A program made the position numbers and the translations under genes. The notes beneath the pieces are model-generated. The model was not told the origin of the DNA. It ran no database searches and saw nothing but the letters and a program-made list of their open reading frames with translations. From Leptolyngbyaceae cyanobacterium (GTDB lineage: Bacteria > Cyanobacteriota > Cyanobacteriia > Cyanobacteriales > Aerosakkonemataceae): 52,322 nt of DNA. This document shows positions 29,165-37,329 of the stretch, one piece after another (the first letter of the stretch is position 1; the number at the start of each line of letters is the position of its first letter). Location of the stretch: the NCBI GenBank assembly GCA_036703985.1, contig DATNQN010000014.1, positions 1 to 52,322 of the forward strand. Reading direction: 5' to 3'.

Positions 29165-29273
29165 ATTTGCCTTTTGTCTAATTTTCCCAAATCCTTAAAA
29201 ACCGACTTGATTTAGGAAACTCCAGTTCTATGTCAGCTTTCAGTTGCGATCGCACAAATAAGTCTAAGACCTG

Positions 29274-29363
29274 AAAAACCGGGTTTCTTTACTAAAAACC
29301 TAAGCTTTCAGGTTTAGCTATTTGCAAGAAACCCGGTTTTTAGTCCAGGTGCAAGATCTGAGG
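29274..29363. repeat. AACCGGGTTT repeat element, copy 3
   Basis: A 68-base unit from AAAAACCGGGTTTC to ACCCGGTTTTT with internal CTTTCAGGTTTAG, followed by the tail GGTGCAAGATCTGAG. The 68-base core is nearly identical to the reverse complement of copy 6 near 39.6 kb. It lies between DyP2 and the copper oxidase gene. Confidence 0.8.
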
Positions 29364-29369
29364 ATAGGT

Positions 29370-31379
29370 CTATTGATTTAGGGAACTAATGTAATCTTTC
29401 AAAGTTGTGATGTTCTCTTCGTAGGCAGAGGGATCGTTAGTCACTATATTGCCATTATCCACACCAAACTTGAATGGTAGCTCTCGTTCGCCGAAAAAAC
29501 TCACAAATTTGTCCGGCTTAAAAGTATCTGTCTTTGACAGAATTGACCAGTTCAGTTCTCGATATTCCTCAAGTTCAGCGATTTTATATTCGCTTGCCTC
29601 AATCTCTTGGTTGCAAATATCATCGATATATTGATTGAGCGTGGCAATATTTGCATCATAAGCACTAGAATTGCCAAGTTGAACTTGATTGAGCAAATAA
29701 AACTTAAATGGCAGGTTTCGCTGGTTGAAGAAAGCAAGAAATCCATCTGGCTGGAGGGTATCTCCATTTAAACCAATTGCCCAGTTCCGTTGCTGGTAAT
29801 TCCTGAGTTCAGCAATCATATCTTGAGCAGCTTGGATTTCTTGTTTGGGAACTCCTCGAAATACAATATCGCGGGAGGGAGCAGGAGCAAAAGACTTGAG
29901 GAAACTCATACTAGGAGCAAAGAAATATTCCCCGCCTTTCATCGTTACCCAATGAATAAAGTCAACTTCCGTCTGCTCTGATTCGCCCCACTTAGTTGGC
30001 CACTTATATGTCTCTTTGACATCTTTTCCTTGCTCATCTCTCTTTTCAACACCAATCACTACATCTGTACCTGTTTTTGCCTTAACAAAATCAGGGTCTT
30101 TAGCCCACTTGTTCTGCATTAAGTTGAACTGATTTTCTAAATTAGCTTGGAAGCACATAAAGAGCAGTCCGGCATCCTTTTCTGGCTTCTCGCTGGGCAG
30201 GTGTCCGTAGTTAATTCCCCGACGAACGATCCGATTCATCTTTTCCTTTTTGAGAGGAACCTCGGACGTGATTAATTTCTCTATATCGCCACGGGGATTA
30301 ACTTTGCGAGCGTGGGATTGGAAGGGACACTTGAAACCTGGCAAATCGTCTGCATAGTTGAAGTTGTTCTCTTCTGGTTCCTGATGGCTTGGAGTATTTT
30401 TTAGGACGACTGGTGTTCCATCCTGAAAGCGTCCCATCGTGTACGCTCCGGCTAACTCCGGATCTGCTTTTCCAGAACCTTTCAGCTTCTCAGCTAAATT
30501 CTGAATATCTTCTTCCCAAGCTTTAACGTTTTGTTCTAGTTTGCGGTACACCAAGAAGCTACCGTAACTCTCTTCTTTTTTACCCAAAGGGTCTTTGCAC
30601 AAAACCAAGCTGAGGGGGGCGCGGGGGTCCCATTGGGAAAAGTTGCTATGTTCTCTTTCCTGGTCAATATCTCGCTTAAAAAATAACGGTTGACTGATTC
30701 CATCTCGGAATCCAAAATGCTCGATTTCTGCTCCAGTCTGAGAACTTCTAAGAACGTAACCTATGTCCTCGTGGACAATTTCAGCAATTCCATCTAGCTG
30801 TTGTTTGATTTTCTCTACTTTTTGTTTTAATAGAGCAGGCTGCTTACGTAGCAGAGTTTTATCCTTCCGTTCTAAAAGTTTTGCTTCTTTAGTTCTCGGG
30901 CCTACGATTTTATCAGATGCAAGTAAGACAAGAGCGTGAATATCATTTTTAAAACTTTGTTCCCATTGGTTGACATCATCGCCAAGTTCTTTCTGAATAT
31001 CGGTATGTTTCATTCCCTTATGGAATGATGTACCCTCAGGTAACTGGTCATTTTTATATCCTAAATATTGATAACCAGTGTATGTTAAAAAGAAGTTGGC
31101 AAAGACTTTACCCGGTACATCTTTATTCTGCCGATACAGTTTGGCTTCCTCTGCTTGGGCTAGTGCTGAGGTAACATATTTGTGAGCGAATTTGCTAATC
31201 CATTGTTTTGCAGTTACCTCGTCACAGATAAATCTCAAAAACAAATGAACAGCATGGTTGCGTCCGTGAGATTTAAGGATGTTACCTTGTATTTCATCTA
31301 ATAGCGCTTCATATTCAAATTCGTCAAAATTGGTAACAATTTCGATTTCTTGGTTGAATTTTTCGGTTATTTCAGCCAT
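29370..31379 (-). CDS. DyP-type heme peroxidase 2 with duplicated C-terminal repeat
   Basis: 669 residues, about 170 longer than DyP1. The peroxidase core (1-500) has the full GxxDG motif (GFRDGISQP, Asp226), proximal His356 (CPFQSHARKVNPRGD) and RIVRRG (383-388). After APSMSFLKSF there are two copies of a ~68-residue unit (about 521-588 and 599-667), each reading IAEL-x-Y-x4-NW ... FxxFFxxRxLPFKF ... AY-x2-NI-x-TL-x-x-YI. This tail is not part of the DyP fold as I know it and may bind a partner or polymer. No signal peptide is seen. The gene is upstream of the copper oxidase on the same strand. Confidence 0.9.
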   Translation of the reverse strand: MAEITEKFNQEIEIVTNFDEFEYEALLDEIQGNILKSHGRNHAVHLFLRFICDEVTAKQWISKFAHKYVTSALAQAEEAKLYRQNKDVPGKVFANFFLTYTGYQYLGYKNDQLPEGTSFHKGMKHTDIQKELGDDVNQWEQSFKNDIHALVLLASDKIVGPRTKEAKLLERKDKTLLRKQPALLKQKVEKIKQQLDGIAEIVHEDIGYVLRSSQTGAEIEHFGFRDGISQPLFFKRDIDQEREHSNFSQWDPRAPLSLVLCKDPLGKKEESYGSFLVYRKLEQNVKAWEEDIQNLAEKLKGSGKADPELAGAYTMGRFQDGTPVVLKNTPSHQEPEENNFNYADDLPGFKCPFQSHARKVNPRGDIEKLITSEVPLKKEKMNRIVRRGINYGHLPSEKPEKDAGLLFMCFQANLENQFNLMQNKWAKDPDFVKAKTGTDVVIGVEKRDEQGKDVKETYKWPTKWGESEQTEVDFIHWVTMKGGEYFFAPSMSFLKSFAPAPSRDIVFRGVPKQEIQAAQDMIAELRNYQQRNWAIGLNGDTLQPDGFLAFFNQRNLPFKFYLLNQVQLGNSSAYDANIATLNQYIDDICNQEIEASEYKIAELEEYRELNWSILSKTDTFKPDKFVSFFGERELPFKFGVDNGNIVTNDPSAYEENITTLKDYISSLNQ

Positions 31380-31513
31380 ATTTAATTCCTTTTTCCAAAT
31401 TTAATTAAACTTCCCTGTTTGAGAGGGAGTATGAAAGCAAAAGCTATCAGTAATCTCACACTCTCATTGGCGCTAACTGAAATAAAACTGTTTTACAAAG
31501 TTCTACAACAGTT

Positions 31514-32512
31514 CTATTTACATAGTTTGGAGGCTGTTTGGTTTAATTCCTTTCTAGTGATTGCGATCGCATCTCTCGCAGTATCGTAGGCACTTGGATA
31601 TTGATTTTCCGGGTCTTCGCCAGGAATCCAGAATTTACGACGACTTAAACGCAGTGAATTGATAAATTCGGGAATGGCGTTAAAAATTTCGATCGCGATC
31701 GGCCCTTGATAAACGGGTAGAATTGGCTCTAAAAAAGATTGCCAAGGCAACCAACTAGTATGCAAAGCACCTCGATCGGGGGGAGAAACCTGAATATAAT
31801 GAAGCCGACCTTGTTCGGCTAATTTTTTCACTTGTGTTTTAAATATCTCTGGCCCATCTCCATCGAGGGTTTCATGGGCGCTATCAATTACGACTCCAAC
31901 TTGCTTGCTTTCCACTCCATCCAGAAACTCAATTAACTGGGATAACTTGTTAGGGCCTGGTGTTTCCCAATGAGTAATCGGTTCGATTGCTAATTTGACG
32001 TTTTTGCCCTGTGCGTATTCACCCAATCGATTGAGAATTGGTTGGGCGTTACTATAGCGAATTGCCAAATATTCTTGCAGTCGATCGCTCCAAATAGGAT
32101 CGTTAAAATCTGTAGTGGGGAAAACACCGTAGGGTACGATAATTGGGCCCATCATAATTTCACCACCTAGTGCAGCGGTGATATCAACCCGCGACTTAAG
32201 ATACTCTAAAGCTTCTTGTTGTTGTTCGGGGTATGGAGAACTGGGATCGAATGTTCGAGTTGCCCCAACGTTAGTGGCAATCTTGACATTTTCTAGCCCT
32301 TGCTCATTCAGATAAGAGCGCAGGTTTGTATAATCACTCAAGTCTTTTTCGTAGTTTTTTGTTTCGTTGGGTGCGATCGGAAACTCAAAGCCAGCGTAAC
32401 CAAATTCTTGTAGCTTTTTAATGTGCTTAACCACCACATTTCGATAATCTAAATTGTCAGGTTTTAGATTAGTGGTGAACATGAAAAAGCTTAAGTAAAT
32501 ATCGTGGTTCAT
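31514..32512 (-). CDS. TIM-barrel sugar isomerase/epimerase
   Basis: 332 residues, soluble, xylose-isomerase-like TIM barrel. A metal-binding quartet like that of D-tagatose 3-epimerases can be placed: Glu177 (KLAIEPITHWE), Asp210 (GVVIDSAHE), His238 (LHYIQVS) and Glu275 (PIAIEIF); the 33-residue Glu-Asp spacing fits that family. It probably moves or inverts a keto group on a sugar, although family members also include lyases and dehydratases. It follows the NTF2-like gene by 18 bases, so the two are likely co-transcribed. Confidence 0.85.
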   Translation of the reverse strand: MNHDIYLSFFMFTTNLKPDNLDYRNVVVKHIKKLQEFGYAGFEFPIAPNETKNYEKDLSDYTNLRSYLNEQGLENVKIATNVGATRTFDPSSPYPEQQQEALEYLKSRVDITAALGGEIMMGPIIVPYGVFPTTDFNDPIWSDRLQEYLAIRYSNAQPILNRLGEYAQGKNVKLAIEPITHWETPGPNKLSQLIEFLDGVESKQVGVVIDSAHETLDGDGPEIFKTQVKKLAEQGRLHYIQVSPPDRGALHTSWLPWQSFLEPILPVYQGPIAIEIFNAIPEFINSLRLSRRKFWIPGEDPENQYPSAYDTARDAIAITRKELNQTASKLCK

Positions 32513-32530
32513 AGAGTGATTTTTGCTTCC

Positions 32531-32920
32531 CTAGGGTTTTTTATTCCAAATTTGGCGATCGATCTTCCAGACTCCTTGCTCTTTCTTCATCAGCCATAAA
32601 GCCCGGAATGTAACTGTCTTAGGTTCGTCACCATTCCTCGGACGAACGGTAGCGATGGAAGTCCCGATTACGTAACCAAAATCACCTAAAACCTCGATTT
32701 CTTCGGCAGTAAAAGTTGGGTCTATATCTTGATTTGCAATTTGTTGTGCAAATCCTTCAACAATGTCGGGAATTCCCTGCCGATCCGCTTGATCTGGTGG
32801 TATCCAGAGCGCATTTTCAGAGTACATCTCTCCATAACCCTGTAAATCGCGCGACCTCACATTTGCGGCATAGACTTCTTCAAAGACCTTTCTAATTTCC
32901 TCTTTATCACTTGATGTCAT
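32531..32920 (-). CDS. NTF2-like (SnoaL/DUF4440-type) protein
   Basis: 129 residues from the ATG at 32920, chosen because AGGAG lies 8 bases before it; a longer frame adds 12 residues without a ribosome site. The pattern EEIRKVFEEVYAANVRSRDLQGYGEMYSENALWIPP ... GTSIATVRP ... WLMKKEQGVWKIDRQIWN is typical of SnoaL/DUF4440 cone-shaped NTF2 folds. Such proteins are either small enzymes (isomerases, cyclases) or ligand binders. Its operon partner is the TIM-barrel epimerase. Confidence 0.8.
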   Translation of the reverse strand: MTSSDKEEIRKVFEEVYAANVRSRDLQGYGEMYSENALWIPPDQADRQGIPDIVEGFAQQIANQDIDPTFTAEEIEVLGDFGYVIGTSIATVRPRNGDEPKTVTFRALWLMKKEQGVWKIDRQIWNKKP

Positions 32921-33010
32921 GTTTAAACTCCTGGTTGTACTTGGTATATTTGGCAATTTTTATGCCTGATATTTTTGGTTGACTGGCATGATTTGGCAAA
33001 ATTTTTAGAG

Positions 33011-33062
33011 AGTAGATAGTTAGGAATTATGTTTATTTGTCATATTCTCAATACTATCTACT
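33011..33062. promoter_or_regulatory. Inverted repeat between IolE-like and NTF2-like genes
   Basis: AGTAGATAGT and ACTATCTACT, exact 10-bp arms 32 bases apart, between the end of the IolE-like gene and the start of the NTF2-like gene. It could be a weak terminator or an operator. Confidence 0.35.
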
Positions 33063-33100
33063 TCTATCTAATTCTCGGTTTTTAAGTATGCTCTAAGGGA

Positions 33101-34225
33101 TTAAAAACCAATTTCATCTCTTAGATATTGACGAGCCATCAGCGCATACTTCAAAGGTTCAGCTTTATTAGGGTCTTGCTCTGCTTCCACCATCAACCAT
33201 CCTTCGTAGTTAGCTGTAGCAAGTTCTTGTAAAATCGGCTGAAAATCAATTGCACCTTTAGGGTCTCCCGGCACGGTAAATATACCTTCACGGATGGAAT
33301 CTAAAAAGCTACGACCAGTTTTTTTGGATTCATCTAAAATTGACTGACGAATATTTTTTAGGTGAACGTGCTTGATGCGATCGGCATATTTTTTAGCTAC
33401 ATCTAGAGGATCGACTCCTGCATAGTACAAATGCCCTGTATCGAGGAGGAGTTTAACATTTTTGGCATCAGTACCGTTCATCAATCGATCGATATCAGCC
33501 ATGTCTTCTACCCCCGTACCAATATGGGGGTGATAAACCAACTGCATACCGTTTTTATTAGCTGTTTCACCGAGTTTGTTCAGCCCTTTTAACAAATCAG
33601 ACCATTGTGCATCAGTAAAGTGCGGTCTGTTAACTAAAGGATCTACGCATTTCTTTTGATGAACAGCACCACCCAATTCAGCTACCACAATATTTGTACC
33701 GCCCATATCCTTCATAAAATTCATTTGTTGCTCGAATTCCTGGAAGGTTTTATCGCTGTTTCCTATAGTAAACTCCGTTCCCACCCAAGGTTCGGAAATC
33801 CTCAAGTTACGCATTGCCAATTCTGTTTTTAACAAATCTTTCTTTTTTGGATATTCCGGAAATTTAGGTGACATTTGCGTACCTTTGAACCCAGATAACG
33901 CCATTTCACTTAAAATCTGCTCGTAAGGAATAGGGGGATTGAGGTCAATAGTGAGATCGTCGCTATTACTCCAGCCAGTTGGCGTAATCCCTAAATTGAC
34001 CTTCGTGCGATCGAATGTAGGGTTTAAAATAGCCGGATTAGATGTAGAACTAACTAAAGAAACTAAAACTGAATTGGCTTCATTTGTAGCAGCGTTGGCA
34101 GGAAGCGTTAAGCTACCTATTGCTGCCAACATACATACAAATATCAGAACAGATAAGCTACCGATGGATTTGATTTTGCAGAAAATAGATGATTTATTCA
34201 TCTTGCATTGATTATTTGCAGACAT
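33101..34225 (-). CDS. IolE-like inosose dehydratase/lyase with signal peptide
   Basis: 374 residues. An N-terminal signal peptide is clear (hydrophobic ~21-38, then LPANA-AT). The mature part follows IolE (myo-inosose-2 dehydratase): NLGITPTGWSNSDD, EQILSEMALSGFKGTQ, KFPEYPKKKDLLKTELAMRNL, YHPHIGTGVED, LLLDTGHLYYAGVDPLDVAKKYADRIKHVHLK, GIFTVPGDPKGAIDFQPIL, GWLMVEAEQDP. Likely metal ligands are His232/His234, Asp262, His288 and Glu347. IolE is normally cytoplasmic, so a secreted form is odd. Related TIM-barrel enzymes eliminate from 3-keto-glycosides, which would fit the FAD dehydrogenase nearby. An ATG at codon 9 is an alternative start. Confidence 0.85.
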   Translation of the reverse strand: MSANNQCKMNKSSIFCKIKSIGSLSVLIFVCMLAAIGSLTLPANAATNEANSVLVSLVSSTSNPAILNPTFDRTKVNLGITPTGWSNSDDLTIDLNPPIPYEQILSEMALSGFKGTQMSPKFPEYPKKKDLLKTELAMRNLRISEPWVGTEFTIGNSDKTFQEFEQQMNFMKDMGGTNIVVAELGGAVHQKKCVDPLVNRPHFTDAQWSDLLKGLNKLGETANKNGMQLVYHPHIGTGVEDMADIDRLMNGTDAKNVKLLLDTGHLYYAGVDPLDVAKKYADRIKHVHLKNIRQSILDESKKTGRSFLDSIREGIFTVPGDPKGAIDFQPILQELATANYEGWLMVEAEQDPNKAEPLKYALMARQYLRDEIGF

Positions 34226-34585
34226 GAGTTCAAGTATTCCTAATCTTCGAGTGGTGATGAAATTAAGGCGTTACGGATCTTTTGGCAAATTTAAATTTTC
34301 AACACAGATAACCGCTTTCTTGGCGTGAATAATTCGCTCATACCTTGTACTGAATCAAGAAACCGGGTTTCTAACAAATAGGTAAATTTGGAACCATATA
34401 TTGTCTTTAAAGAACCCGGTTTTTCAGGTCTTTCTGAGAATTTACAAGATGTGAAAGAGTTTTCTCTTCTATCAATCTCTTAATTATCTATTGACCGATT
34501 CTGAGTTTATGGTGAATCTTTGGCAAGGATGGGCGTTCAAATATTTTTCGGCATTGCGATCGAGATTACCTGCCAGATACAAGTT
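34226..34585. other. Intergenic region holding repeat copy 4
   Basis: No gene. The AACCGGGTTT repeat (34357-34425) occupies its centre. The part next to 34225 should hold the promoter of the IolE-like gene. Confidence 0.5.
34357..34425. repeat. AACCGGGTTT repeat element, copy 4
   Basis: AGAAACCGGGTTTCT and AAGAACCCGGTTTTTCAGG facing each other. The motif CAGG next to the arm is shared with copy 3 on the other strand. The inner sequence is diverged from copies 3, 5 and 6. Confidence 0.65.
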
Positions 34586-35254
34586 TTACTGAAGGGCACC
34601 AAACTTAGTAACATCTCCGTTATAAGTAGTCCCGTCAGGCATCAAGGAATTAAATAGATCGGTTTCCACAAAGTTAGTTCCTTTCAGAATTGCATTTGAT
34701 AACTTTGTATTTCTCATATAGCTGTGGGAAAAATCTGCGCTCGATAAATCGGAGCGAGAAAGAATCGCTCCTTTTAGTTTTGCATTTGTTCCCACAGCAC
34801 TAGACAAATTTGCATCGGAAATAACGGCTTCTGTTAGATCGGCATCAGTTAAATTTGCCTTTTGCAAGATTGCCTTACTTATGAGGGCATTGTACAAATC
34901 TGCGCCTGTTAGATTAGCCCCCGTTAGGTTAGCCTCTGACAAGGTAATTCCCATCATATTGGCACCCGATAGATTGGCTCCTGTTAAATTAGCACCTTTC
35001 AGCTTTGCATCATTTAATAAAGCACCGGAGAGATTGGCGTTAGATAAATTTGCACCATCAAGTGCGCTGCCATACAAATCTTTATTTGATAAATCCGCTC
35101 CCGTTAGGTCGCAGCTAACACAAGCGTTTGTCAAAACCAACTTATTGTAATCCGTCCCGACGAAAGCATGAGCGGGCAAACTAAAGAGGGTTAAACTCAG
35201 GAGAATGGAGATAGTAATAGTAGAAAGTCTACGAAACCAAGATGCAATATTCAT
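34586..35254 (-). CDS. Secreted pentapeptide-repeat protein
   Basis: 222 residues. A signal peptide covers about 1-30 (hydrophobic 11-25, cleavage after AHA). The mature protein starts VGTDYNKLVLTNACVSCDLTGADL with a CxxC pair, then about 25 A(D/N)LXX pentapeptides to residue ~205. It should fold as a periplasmic beta-helix. The CxxC-plus-pentapeptide layout is common among cyanobacterial secreted proteins of unknown role. It lies 110 bases downstream of the small dehydrogenase subunit gene. Confidence 0.85.
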   Translation of the reverse strand: MNIASWFRRLSTITISILLSLTLFSLPAHAFVGTDYNKLVLTNACVSCDLTGADLSNKDLYGSALDGANLSNANLSGALLNDAKLKGANLTGANLSGANMMGITLSEANLTGANLTGADLYNALISKAILQKANLTDADLTEAVISDANLSSAVGTNAKLKGAILSRSDLSSADFSHSYMRNTKLSNAILKGTNFVETDLFNSLMPDGTTYNGDVTKFGALQ

Positions 35255-35364
35255 GTCCGTCCTTCAAGCTGAAAATTGTTGAAAATTACGTCAAGATGAA
35301 AGATGAGTATTTGTGAAGGGTTAAGTTAACTGAAACTAAAGATTAAACCCTACAAAAATAGTTG

Positions 35365-35850
35365 TTAGCTTTTAGCAAGACTAACTGAGGGTGATTCGCT
35401 CCAAGTTGCATATCCTTGACCTTTTGCGCCTGGTGGATTTACACCTATTGTTGGCCATAAAAGTCCTTCTGGATAAGCTGCTGGGCTGGGAATAAAAGTT
35501 TCATCTTTTTCTTCTGTGCCAAAAGTATCTCGCCATTCTTTTGGCAATTGATACCAAGTGGATATATACCAAAGCTTGATGATATTGCGAGCGATCGGCC
35601 CGAATTTTTCAGAACTTAAAATCTTAGAACGAAGTCCGTCAATTAGGATAGATTCGTCGTTTTGGGCTTTTGAATCAAGCTCTTGAAATGTTTCTAACAG
35701 TTCGCCAAATATATTTTGACCGATGATTTTCTTCACCGTATCAAAGTAAAGAGCAGCTTGTCCGGTTCCCTGGAGATGAAACTGGGAATAACCAGTTAAT
35801 ACGGCTGATAATTTGATAAAATTTTTAAACTCAGGTGAATTAATATCCAT
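35365..35850 (-). CDS. Small subunit of FAD-dependent sugar/alcohol dehydrogenase
   Basis: 161 residues. Pattern of the FAD-SLDH/gluconate dehydrogenase small-subunit group: FIKLSAVLTGYSQFHLQGTG, IIKLWYISTWYQLP, YPEGLLWPTIGVNPPGAKGQGYATWSESPSV. In characterised complexes this subunit is needed for folding or export of the FAD subunit. Here no Tat signal is seen on either subunit. Its likely partner is the GMC-type protein encoded at 37330-39147, with the ferritin-like gene between them. Assignment is by motif and context. Confidence 0.75.
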   Translation of the reverse strand: MDINSPEFKNFIKLSAVLTGYSQFHLQGTGQAALYFDTVKKIIGQNIFGELLETFQELDSKAQNDESILIDGLRSKILSSEKFGPIARNIIKLWYISTWYQLPKEWRDTFGTEEKDETFIPSPAAYPEGLLWPTIGVNPPGAKGQGYATWSESPSVSLAKS

Positions 35851-35990
35851 CAGTGATTTCCTCGAAAAAAGTTACAGATCGGCAAGTAGGTTGCAAGTTT
35901 CATAGCGCTAAGTCAATTAATCGATCGTCAGCAAAATTTATGCTCTTGAAGATCGATCGCATAAGCAATAGGTAGCATCATCGCATTTCC

Positions 35991-36114
35991 TCAGATCTTG
36001 CACCTTTCTCAATAAGGCTAGAAAAACCGGGTTTCCAAACGAAACGAAAAATATAGGCTTTCAGGTAAGGGGATTTGCAAAAAACCGGGTTTCTAACTAT
36101 GGTGCAAGATATGA
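35991..36114. repeat. AACCGGGTTT repeat element, copy 5, with terminal inverted repeats
   Basis: The best-bounded copy: TCAGATCTTGCACC at 35991-36004 and its near-perfect complement GGTGCAAGATATGA at 36101-36114 enclose two AAAAACCGGGTTTC units and the shared core AGGCTTTCAGGT. No clear target duplication is seen. It looks like a MITE and lies between the ferritin-like and small-subunit genes. Confidence 0.75.
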
Positions 36115-36145
36115 GTTTCGCAATTTCCTAATCTTTGAACCTCGA

Positions 36146-37267
36146 TTAATCTAATCGAAAAATAGGAGCGGCATTCAACCCATCTTTATTCTCTGGGATC
36201 GGATTACGCATTAGGTAACTAGCTTGTTCCTTAAGGCGGAACATTCCACCGACTGCTGGAATTAACTCTTCAGGATGTCCGTCAAAAGCGTATTCAATAT
36301 CTTTTAAAAACTTGCTGTAGGCACTTTGGAAATCTTTAGCTGCTTCATAAACTTCCGTGCCTACAGGATAATCGCTAAGTTTGGCATTCTCCTTAATAGG
36401 ATAAACTGCATCCCAATCCACAGTGAAAGATTCGCCAGTAGGCTGGTGAGGCCGATCGGACTGTTCGGGATCGTCCCGATTGACGATATAGTATCGTCCT
36501 TGTTTTAGTTGTTCAAAGCGATAGTAATGACCGAGTTCTCGTTCTGCATCGTAGATCGCGCCGACTCTCGACCCCTCTCCTTGCTCTTGAATTACTCTGA
36601 TCGCCCGAATTGCCGATCGCAAATCGGTGACTGGAACGATATCTCCGCCACCGTTATAGTAATATTCGGGAGTAATTTGTCGTTGAGGATCGCCACAGAA
36701 CAACGCATTACCCATCTCTTTATACAAAGCATTCAAGCCTCGAATAATCTCTGCATAGAATAAGCCAATACTGTAGAAAGTATCGGATGGCTGACCATTG
36801 TGAATTGTCAGAAAATGACAGTGTTCTTGTACTGGTCGGGATACGACTAATGGCTTACCTTCATCAACTTCTTCGGCTCGTTCGATCTTAATAAATGTCT
36901 CTATGGTTGCTGGGGAAAACTTGCCTAATCCTACTTGAAAATCTACCGAGCCTGTCGGTAAATAGGTAGGATATGGGGGAATAAAATCGGGTGCAGTTAG
37001 GACGGTTTGAACTTTTCCATCCTTCTGTTCAACGAATTTTCCTCCTACTGCATTGAAAACATTAGCGACCAGGGTTAGGTGTAGCATTTCTTCTACAGCA
37101 ACCTGCCGGATAATATGGAAACCTTCTAAATTCGTGCCGGGTTGGATCGAGTAAAGTGCAGTGATGTAAGGGGGAATAGTTGCGTGTTCTAACTTCATTG
37201 CTTGTTTGAGATAGTAATGCAACTCTTCTACCGTCGTAATCAGGTTGTAACCATTATCTGTGGTCAT
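36146..37267 (-). CDS. Ferritin-like (VioB/RebD-type) domain protein
   Basis: 373 residues. The first domain has the di-iron-type helical motifs KLEHATIPPYITALYSI (Glu27, His28) and VAVEEMLHLTLVANVFNAVGG (Glu59/Glu60, His63), as in the ferritin-like domain (PF12902) of iminophenyl-pyruvate dimer synthases VioB/StaD/RebD. Further helices run to about residue 225; the rest (RFEQLKQGRYYI ... VDWDAVYPI) is less clear. Stand-alone versions of this domain occur next to GMC dehydrogenases. The real reaction is unknown; oxidation of a small molecule is a fair guess. It starts 62 bases after the GMC gene in the same operon. Confidence 0.82.
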   Translation of the reverse strand: MTTDNGYNLITTVEELHYYLKQAMKLEHATIPPYITALYSIQPGTNLEGFHIIRQVAVEEMLHLTLVANVFNAVGGKFVEQKDGKVQTVLTAPDFIPPYPTYLPTGSVDFQVGLGKFSPATIETFIKIERAEEVDEGKPLVVSRPVQEHCHFLTIHNGQPSDTFYSIGLFYAEIIRGLNALYKEMGNALFCGDPQRQITPEYYYNGGGDIVPVTDLRSAIRAIRVIQEQGEGSRVGAIYDAERELGHYYRFEQLKQGRYYIVNRDDPEQSDRPHQPTGESFTVDWDAVYPIKENAKLSDYPVGTEVYEAAKDFQSAYSKFLKDIEYAFDGHPEELIPAVGGMFRLKEQASYLMRNPIPENKDGLNAAPIFRLD

Positions 37268-37329
37268 AATACTTTCGCTGGCGATGTGTTCAAAGTTTCC
37301 GTAAAAGGTGCGTGCTTAGTGAAAAATCT

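Noticed and set aside
34881-35150. Long plus-strand frame opposite the secreted pentapeptide gene
   Set aside because: A shadow of the periodic pentapeptide codons; the minus strand has a signal peptide and intact repeats.
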